DNA from: an uncultured Collinsella sp.
GTDB taxonomy: Bacteria; Actinomycetota; Coriobacteriia; Coriobacteriales; Coriobacteriaceae
Reading direction: 5' to 3'
Length of the DNA: 24,800 nt
Assembly: GCA_900545665.1 (NCBI GenBank)
Contig: UQZU01000029.1
Coordinates: 1-24,800 of the forward strand
Positions 16,890 through 24,800 of this stretch are shown one piece after another (the first letter of the stretch is position 1; each line of letters begins with the position of its first letter). The notes below the pieces were generated by a model, which ran no database searches, was not told the origin of the DNA, and saw only the letters and a program-made list of their open reading frames with translations. The position numbers and the translations under genes are program-made.

Positions 16890-17280
16890 TGCTGGAATCC
16901 TTTCTGTAAAAGGCCTACAACCCATTAATAACCCGCGTCCGTGCGATACGCGAGTTTATTAAGGTTTATATTCTCTTTATCGCTCATTTTATTCATTTTG
17001 AAAATAGCGGAACGGTGAACGGTCGTTTTTATCCGCTCAGCGTACAGAACCCCAGCTCAAGCATATCTACGCCATTTACGTGCAACTTTATTTTAATAGA
17101 GCAGGGATTAGACCAGATTATGCAAACTATATCTTTGCTAAACACAAAACAGACAGCGCAATATCTTACTCGCACTATACGAGATTCTATGCACATATAA
17201 GTCGAGTATGCACCCCTGCAAAAACAAGGGGCTTTTCATCCAACAAAAGGAATAAAGAAGAGCTCCGAAAAAGCGGCAAC
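16890..17280. other. AT-rich intergenic region upstream of carbamate kinase
   Basis: About 390 bases with no gene I can support. The part from about 16925 to 17240 is clearly AT-richer than the genes around it. It contains TATAAA-like and TTATTAA elements that could make up the carbamate kinase promoter, which I cannot assign. A short hairpin with a plus-strand T run (CCCCT / AGGGG, then CTTTT, at 17213-17236) looks like a weak terminator for something transcribed rightward, but no credible gene precedes it. Confidence 0.55.
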
Positions 17281-17316
17281 GGCCAAGTCCCCCATCCATC
17301 CCCAAAGTGGCGCGAG

Positions 17317-17404
17317 GTTTCGCGGCAAAGCCGCGAAACAGCGAAGGGGACGGAATACCCGACCAACTACGTCCTTCATCCGCCCACACAATCCAAGGAC
17401 GTAG
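17317..17404. repeat. two inverted repeats in the spacer after the oxidoreductase gene
   Basis: GTTTCGCGGC-AAA-GCCGCGAAAC at 17317-17339 is a perfect 10-bp stem with a 3-base loop. CTACGTCCTT at 17367-17376 and AAGGACGTAG at 17395-17404 form a second 10-bp perfect pair with an 18-base loop. Neither is followed by a T run. Confidence 0.85.
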
Positions 17405-17409
17405 TCGTA

Positions 17410-17534
17410 GCAGGATCTGAGGGCTAACCTTCGCGGACACTCCGCAGGACGAAAGAACCCCCGCCGCACGTAGTGCGCAGCGGGGGTTCTTTCATGTCCG
17501 AGGACGTCCGCGAAGGTCAGCCCTCAGATCCTGC
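17410..17534. repeat. 125-bp imperfect palindrome enclosing the oxidoreductase terminator
   Basis: The 29-base arms at 17410-17438 and 17506-17534 are inverted copies with a single mismatch. Nested inside is the 14-bp perfect stem of the terminator. The right arm ends 10 bases after (in minus-strand terms, just beyond) the stop codon of the oxidoreductase gene. The structure is far larger than a terminator needs and resembles a REP/MITE-like element that uses the gene end. Confidence 0.88.
17451..17493 (-). terminator. terminator of the pyruvate:ferredoxin oxidoreductase gene
   Basis: GAAAGAACCCCCGC and GCGGGGGTTCTTTC (17451-17464 and 17480-17493) pair perfectly over 14 bases, with CGCAC/GTGCG adding to the stem. 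T runs follow on both strands, so it could act in both directions. Confidence 0.85.
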
Positions 17535-17544
17535 GGTGAGAGAC

Positions 17545-21084
<3,540 letters not shown>

Positions 21085-21535
21085 ATACCCCTCTCCTCTC
21101 ATATAGGTATACAGGCCCCGGCGATCGCCGGGATGTTGGCGTGATGGGATTTACGCTGTTGCTTCCAATCATCTGGCAGGCAGGCTCAGCAGCAGGTACG
21201 TGGCGTGGAGAGAAGACATGCCGAGGCGAGGGACAGCTGATGCGCCCCACAGACCCGACCGCCCGTCTTGCACATGACCGAGCGCCGCAAAGGCCGCATG
21301 CCGGATGCTCCCGGGCACGCCCCGGCGATGGGAAGCGCCCGCAACGGAAATCCGCATGCGGGTTTATTGTACCCCGCCGTTAAGTGTAATTTCGACAAAT
21401 ATAGGCGGGCGGTAAAGGTTTACCTCGGGTGACCGCCAAAGGCCAGAATGGTCCCTCCATCCCCGGACGACTGGCTCTGACGCGCCAAGGAGTGTCCCCA
21501 AGTACCGGCAGGAAAGGAACGTCCCTAACTGCCGG
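21085..21535. other. long leader/promoter region of the oxidoreductase gene and spacer to the FHA gene
   Basis: No gene is supported in these 450 bases. On the minus strand TACAAT (21371-21366) is the best -10 candidate for the oxidoreductase, but no good -35 sits at the usual distance. This would give a leader of about 275 nt. The leader is GC-rich and includes a perfect 16-bp palindrome, CCCGGCGATCGCCGGG, at 21117-21132, about 30 nt before the ribosome site. I do not recognise a known riboswitch. Confidence 0.45.
21487..21530. repeat. two diverged copies of the 15718 repeat family
   Basis: On the minus strand, AGTTAGGGACGTTCCTT (21530-21514) and TACTTGGGGACACTCCTT (21504-21487) resemble the 19-bp unit AGTCATTGGGGACGTTCTT at 15718-15817. 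They are joined by a CCGGCAG/CTGCCGG inverted repeat. As at 15718, the element begins at the stop codon of the neighbouring gene. Confidence 0.65.
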
Positions 21536-22009
21536 CTAGAGGGCGCCGAGCAGGATGGCGTAGGTGGTGGATTCGCCGAGTTTGAGCTCGTCGCCGGGGT
21601 TGAGCTGGGCGGAGCGGCCGGGCTCTACTTGAATACACACACTCGTGGCCCCGTTTACCACCACGGTGCCGTTAGTGGACGACAGGTCCTCGACAAACCA
21701 TGCGCCAGACTCGTCGCACCAGATATGGGCATGGCGGGCCGAGACGTCGTCGGTGATGCCGCCCTCCCCCGTTGCCAGCGCGCCGATCTCAACGCCTTCC
21801 TCACTCGGCTGAATCCAGCGCGGGACGCTCACCACGTAGCCGTTTTGCACGCACAGCAGTCCCAGCGGATGCGCCGGCGCGACCTCGTGCTCGCCCGCGA
21901 CCGAAGATGTGCTCAGCGAGCGCGGCGTCGACGTGTCGCCGCCACGGGTCGCATGAGCGCGGCGGCTCGCCCGACTTGGAACTAAGGCGGGCGTGAGAGC
22001 AAACGGCAT
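21536..22009 (-). CDS. FHA-domain protein, possibly 5'-truncated
   Basis: This is a 157-residue protein. The C-terminal part (about 70-157) is a forkhead-associated domain, the phosphothreonine-binding module: IGALATGEGG, then SARHAHIW, then DLSSTNGT, the canonical S-x-x-H and S-S-T-N-G motifs. The first 45 residues are Ala/Ser/Arg-rich and low complexity, as if read from non-native sequence. No ribosome site precedes the ATG at 22009, and an in-frame stop lies 12 codons upstream. The gene ends the GC-rich part and faces the AT-rich region, so its 5' end may have been replaced. Such proteins usually act with Ser/Thr kinases. The role here cannot be inferred further. Confidence 0.65.
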   Translation of the reverse strand: MPFALTPALVPSRASRRAHATRGGDTSTPRSLSTSSVAGEHEVAPAHPLGLLCVQNGYVVSVPRWIQPSEEGVEIGALATGEGGITDDVSARHAHIWCDESGAWFVEDLSSTNGTVVVNGATSVCIQVEPGRSAQLNPGDELKLGESTTYAILLGAL

Positions 22010-22525
22010 AGGGAACGAATCTTGCGGATGTACTCCTCGACGTCAGGCAGGTAAGCCCCACGAAGTCACCGGGGAGGCCCAAGCGGCCCGGCACCACTTC
22101 CAGATTCTGACCAGGGCGAGTCGTTCGCCGGTGGCTGAAGGCTCGCTCCCACCCAAAAGGGGAGATTCGCGTTGTTCCCCAATCGCTCTCGCATCTTTCA
22201 TTTTGCTCGAGGTGGGCTATGAAAACTTTCCTGGTGAAAGGCGGCGATTGGTTTCCTTTCTTTCTAGAGGAGCGCGCCTGTAATCTGTTTTCATCCTAAA
22301 TCAAGTTAAGATCGGACCTTCCAGAGGCAAGTCGACTCAAACTGCGAGGCTCCATGTTGGAATAAAGAGCGCTGTCGAAGTGCCAACAACACAAAGCTTG
22401 CCAGTCTCAAATAGAACCTTTTGGGAGTCCGATTGGGCCGCACACCGAATCCCCGCTGGTGGTTTTTTATAGCTGCGCGACAATAAACAAGGTTAGTGCC
22501 AGTCCAGCATGAAATTGAGGAACGT
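22010..22525. other. transition region upstream of the radical SAM gene
   Basis: About 515 bases with no gene I can support. From 22010 to about 22160 it is GC-rich like the core. On the minus strand 22071-21984 holds a short frame that starts after a stop and reads LRGAYLPDVEEYIRKIRSL, then ends; it could be the remnant of a lost gene. From about 22160 onward the composition is AT-rich. A 26-codon plus-strand frame at 22219-22299 has a GAGGTGGG-like site, but nothing else supports it. The promoter of the maturase gene must lie here; I could not assign it. Confidence 0.45.
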
Positions 22526-23884
22526 ATGCATTTTTTCTCAGTAAGTGATCGTCGTTACTGCTTCGATGAGGTCACTCGCAATTGCTTTCAGGTTGACCAA
22601 GCATCAGAAGATGCGCTTCGCATATTTGAAGCATCGGGAAGAACGGTCAACTCGAAGTTGCTAACAAAGTCACTTGCTGCGAAAGGCTACGACCAAACGA
22701 CCATAGCAGAACTTGAAGACGACATTGATGAGTATCAACGATTGTCTGAGCGGACTTTCTTAACAAAAGACACGCCTCGAAAACTTAGATCCATCGAACT
22801 CCACGTTTCACATGCATGCAACCTTGGTTGTAGTTACTGTTTTGCCGGTAAAGGAGATTATGGAACGTCTCCTCTGCTGATGACAGACGAGATAGCCTTC
22901 AAGGCGGTCGACTACCTCGTCGCAAGTTCATCGGAAAACGAAACGCTTGCGATCGTCTTTTTTGGTGGGGAACCCATGATTAACGAGCCGCTGATATGGA
23001 AAACGGTCGACTATTCAAAAAGAATATACCCCAATAGAAACTTTACCTATTCTATTACGACCAACGGAACGCTTTTGAATGACACTGCTGTGAATTCTTT
23101 CAAGGAGCACGGGTTTTCTGTTCTGATTAGTCTCGATGGTACAGGATGCAAGCACGATGCATCGCGCCCGTACAAGACGGGAGGCGGCTCTTTCTCCGAT
23201 ATCGACAAAAACGTTCGTCGTTTTTCCGAGTCGTTCCCCTTCGGCGCAAGAGCGACCTTAACAAATAATAACTGTAACCTTGTTGAAGACTATCTTCAGT
23301 TTAAAGAGATGGGCTTCAGAAGGATTTACTTCTCGCCCGTGAGCTCATTCGATGAGAATATCAAACTCGACGAACACTCATTAAACAAAATCAGGGCGGG
23401 CCTAATAGATTTGGCGGATCAATATCTCAAACAGATTGATCAAGGGGAAAAGCCCTTGTTTAGAACATTGAAAACTGCAGTTGATTTGATTATGAGCAAC
23501 AGGATCGCCTTTGTCGGATGCGGGGCTGGCAGGCGTTTTATTTCCGTGACTCCCGAAGGGGACGTATACCCCTGTCACAGGTTTGTCGGGATGATGCGAT
23601 TCAAAATGGGCAACATCGTCACCGGAATTGACGAAACTAGGTATATTGAAAACTGGAGTCAGGGTGTCGAAAAAAGAATTGACTGTACGGACTGTTGGGC
23701 TCGGTCTTTCTGTGGTGGGGGCTGTAGCTGGGAGGCTGCAGACGAGCACGGCTACTTGCCCAAGAGTCTACACCCTGCATCATGTGAATATAGAAAAATG
23801 TGCTACGAGATGGCTTTTGACCTTATTTCCCGCCACTCATCTTCGCAGGAGAAAAATCAACGAGAAGCTACTGTATCGGAATAA
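22526..23884 (+). CDS. radical SAM/SPASM RiPP maturase (ranthipeptide type)
   Basis: This 452-residue enzyme probably installs thioether links in the two downstream peptides. I chose the ATG at 22526 (MHFFSVSDRRYCFDEVTRNC), with TTGAGGAACGT just before it, over an in-frame GTG at 22496. Residues 1-80 resemble the PqqD-like peptide-recognition region of SCIFF/ranthipeptide maturases. The radical SAM motif is C-N-L-G-C-S-Y-C (CX3CX2C) at about residues 102-109. FFGGEPM follows, as in this superfamily. The SPASM region has FVGCGAGRRFISV, YPCHRFVGMM, then C-x2-C-x5-C-x3-C (CTDCWARSFCGGGC) and a final C-x6-C pair: auxiliary iron-sulfur cluster ligands. The YPCHRFVG box is typical of thioether-forming maturases of the SCIFF/PapB/QhpD kind. 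Composition is AT-richer than the core, which suggests transfer. Confidence 0.92.
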   Translation: MHFFSVSDRRYCFDEVTRNCFQVDQASEDALRIFEASGRTVNSKLLTKSLAAKGYDQTTIAELEDDIDEYQRLSERTFLTKDTPRKLRSIELHVSHACNLGCSYCFAGKGDYGTSPLLMTDEIAFKAVDYLVASSSENETLAIVFFGGEPMINEPLIWKTVDYSKRIYPNRNFTYSITTNGTLLNDTAVNSFKEHGFSVLISLDGTGCKHDASRPYKTGGGSFSDIDKNVRRFSESFPFGARATLTNNNCNLVEDYLQFKEMGFRRIYFSPVSSFDENIKLDEHSLNKIRAGLIDLADQYLKQIDQGEKPLFRTLKTAVDLIMSNRIAFVGCGAGRRFISVTPEGDVYPCHRFVGMMRFKMGNIVTGIDETRYIENWSQGVEKRIDCTDCWARSFCGGGCSWEAADEHGYLPKSLHPASCEYRKMCYEMAFDLISRHSSSQEKNQREATVSE

Positions 23885-24053
23885 GCGGTTCAGCGCATTG
23901 CTGTCACCATTGTGGAGGTGTTCGTTCTTCTGATTACCGTCTGCGAAGCTTATTGCTACATTCGCCGAAACCATTCTAGAAATATGGTGAACTAGACATC
24001 TTGGTTTGTTATACACAATATTGAGGTTTTTCTGCACTCAAAGGGAGGTAGTC
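23885..24053 (+). other. spacer between maturase and first precursor gene
   Basis: This spacer of 169 bases is AT-rich. TAGACA at 23993 and TATACA at 24010 are possible promoter elements, but no pair is well spaced. No strong terminator is visible, so the peptides may be transcribed with the maturase or from a weak promoter here. Confidence 0.4.
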
Positions 24054-24257
24054 GTGAAGCATATTCATCCGATTAATCCAGGAAGTGGCGACGAGGCAGG
24101 CGTGAAGCCGATGTCTTTTGACTGCCTCTTGGGCATTACTGACATCTGTACTGTTTATGATAAAGCAGATGGCTGTGGTGCATACGATTACTGCGACTAT
24201 GACATGGATGGCGGCAGCATCTGCGTTGTAGATCACTGTGGCATTGATCAAACGTAG
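24054..24257 (+). CDS. Cys/Asp-rich RiPP precursor peptide A
   Basis: This 67-residue peptide gene begins with GTG, preceded by a strong GGGAGG at 8 nt. Leader residues 1-23 start MKHIHPINPGSG. The core has six Cys at 24, 32, 41, 47, 57 and 62, spanning 39 residues, so it satisfies the six-in-forty-five rule of SCIFF peptides. Every Cys is followed within two to six residues by an Asp. The core falls into three modules of the form C-Xn-D-(I/Y/H)-C-X2-3-D: C24...D30-I-C32-TVY-D36; C41-GAY-D45-Y-C47-DY-D50; C57-VV-D60-H-C62-GI-D65. I infer it is the substrate of the radical SAM enzyme 170 bases upstream. The upstream ATG-less extension of the frame has no ribosome site. Confidence 0.85.
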   Translation: MKHIHPINPGSGDEAGVKPMSFDCLLGITDICTVYDKADGCGAYDYCDYDMDGGSICVVDHCGIDQT

Positions 24258-24287
24258 TCTCTAATTGGATTAAGGTGAGGAGCTGTT

Positions 24288-24467
24288 ATGAAGCATATCC
24301 ATCCTGTTGGTTCAAATGAACATCCTCCCGTTGAGCCTTGTTGTCTTGGAGTTGATATATGCAATTTTTACGACATCGCCGAGTGCCCTGTTGCGGATTG
24401 GTGCTATGTCGATAAAGAATCAAGCTGTGTTTTGCCAGCAGATTGGTGCGATCCAGTTGACGAGTAG
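24288..24467 (+). CDS. Cys/Asp-rich RiPP precursor peptide B
   Basis: This 59-residue peptide gene begins ATG after GAGGAG at 7 nt and lies 30 bases behind precursor A. It starts MKHIHPVGSNEH, sharing the first six residues with A. Seven Cys lie at 18, 19, 25, 33, 39, 47 and 54. Apart from the extra C18, all Cys and the following Asp align with A in three modules: C19-LGV-D23-I-C25-NFY-D29; C33-PVA-D37-W-C39-YV-D42; C47-VLPA-D52-W-C54-DPV-D58. Conserved D-I-C, D-aromatic-C and C-X2-D spacing between A and B, while other positions differ, is strong evidence that both are real and modified by the same enzyme. Confidence 0.87.
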   Translation: MKHIHPVGSNEHPPVEPCCLGVDICNFYDIAECPVADWCYVDKESSCVLPADWCDPVDE

Positions 24468-24545
24468 TTTTGTGGCTAGGAACTATTTGGTCCAATTCAG
24501 AATAAGATGGGAACAAATACCAAAATCTCGTGTCTGGGAGGAGTT

Positions 24546-24653
24546 ATGCCATTATTGCAAGGTCTCGTTGGATTAGCCTTTATACTTGCGCTATATCTGG
24601 CACCTTTTTTAATTCTATTCTTCATTATCCGACTCTTTCTTCGGAGAAAATAG
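24546..24653 (+). CDS. 35-residue single-span membrane peptide
   Basis: A short frame, starting MPLLQGLVGLAF and ending FLRRK, follows GGGAGGAG at 2-4 nt before the ATG. Residues about 5-29 are strongly hydrophobic and the C-terminal R-L-F-L-R-R-K stretch is basic, so one membrane span with the C terminus inside is expected. It has no Cys, so it is not another substrate of the maturase. It lies 78 bases after precursor B. It could be an immunity or export helper, a regulator, or a chance frame. I do not recognise it. Confidence 0.55.
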   Translation: MPLLQGLVGLAFILALYLAPFLILFFIIRLFLRRK

Positions 24654-24745
24654 GAGTGTCACGCAAACATTAGCGTAGCTTTCTTCCAATATGAGCCGAG
24701 CATTGGCAAGTGGAATAAGAAGCCCGACCGTTCGCCACATGAAAG

Positions 24746-24800
24746 TGAACTGCGCCCCAAATCTTGGACGCCCTAAATAGCGACTAGGCCGCGAGGGCCT
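24746..24800 (+). mobile_element. possible left end of an IS3-family element (runs off the window)
   Basis: TGAACTGCGCCCC followed by AAATCTTGGAC (24746-24769) resembles the terminal inverted repeat of IS3-family (IS150-group) elements, which typically begin TG, contain a CCCCAAA core and end TTGGAC. No transposase frame is visible before the window ends. AGGCC-GCGAG-GGCCT at 24786-24800 is a short inverted repeat inside the putative end. The call rests on memory of the family consensus. Confidence 0.45.

Noticed and set aside
15933..16928. 331-codon plus-strand frame
   Set aside because: It is antisense to carbamate kinase and has no ribosome site or domain.
16950..17010. ArgR-like boxes upstream of carbamate kinase
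   Set aside because: TGAAT and TTCA half-sites occur, but no pair matches the full consensus. The region is generally AT-rich, so chance matches are expected.
17080..17427. 115-codon plus-strand frame in the spacer upstream of carbamate kinase
   Set aside because: It crosses several inverted repeats, has no ribosome site, and its composition changes within the frame.
22219..22299. 26-codon plus-strand frame beginning MKTFLVKGGDW
   Set aside because: It has a fair ribosome site, but there is no supporting context and it lacks the Cys/Asp pattern of the precursors. Kept only as a remark.
24054..24467. Ferredoxin or metallothionein-like small proteins
   Set aside because: The Cys spacing lacks CXXC pairs typical of iron-sulfur or metal-binding proteins. 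The leader sharing and nearby SPASM maturase favour RiPP precursors.

Overview
The window most likely comes from a gut anaerobe of the Coriobacteriia (Actinomycetota), probably Collinsella or a close relative. The reasons are a GC-rich core, rubrerythrin and a large pyruvate:ferredoxin oxidoreductase, carbamate kinase, and paired LytS/LytTR two-component genes. The genus is an inference from gene style and was not tested by any search. The first 46 bases are not genomic. They are an Illumina Nextera index-2 adapter (P7 tail, 8-base index, Read 2 sequence and transposon mosaic end), so the genomic sequence starts at 47 and the window begins at a contig end.

From 47 to 14363 every gene is on the minus strand. 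In coordinate order these are: a 3'-truncated rubrerythrin; a MutY-like glycosylase behind an Rrf2-family regulator; tRNA-Asp(GTC); a YfcE-type phosphodiesterase; a three-gene unit (family 2 glycosyltransferase, LytS-like kinase, LytTR regulator); a UMF1-family transporter; a zinc-dependent phospholipase C-like protein behind a second LytS/LytTR pair; and an amino acid permease with a metal-dependent amidohydrolase. Most units end in clear hairpin/U-tract terminators.

From 14718 to 21536 lie a membrane-anchored C39-like cysteine peptidase (+), carbamate kinase (-) and pyruvate:ferredoxin oxidoreductase (-). Between them are repeat-rich spacers: a cluster of four 19-bp repeats at 15718-15817 and a 125-bp imperfect palindrome around the oxidoreductase terminator at 17410-17534. 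An FHA-domain gene (-) closes the core-like part.

From about 22160 the composition becomes clearly AT-richer and the strand switches. This stretch carries the most interesting system: a radical SAM/SPASM peptide maturase (22526-23884) followed by two small, independently ribosome-bound, Cys/Asp-rich peptide genes (24054-24257 and 24288-24467). The two peptides share the leader start MKHIHP. Their cores align as three tandem modules of the form C-Xn-D-(I/Y/W/H)-C-X2-3-D. I read this as a RiPP locus of the ranthipeptide (Cys-to-Asp thioether) type with an unusual paired-module substrate architecture. A 35-residue single-span membrane peptide gene follows. A sequence resembling the end of an IS3-family element appears at 24746, just before the window ends, which suggests an acquired island.
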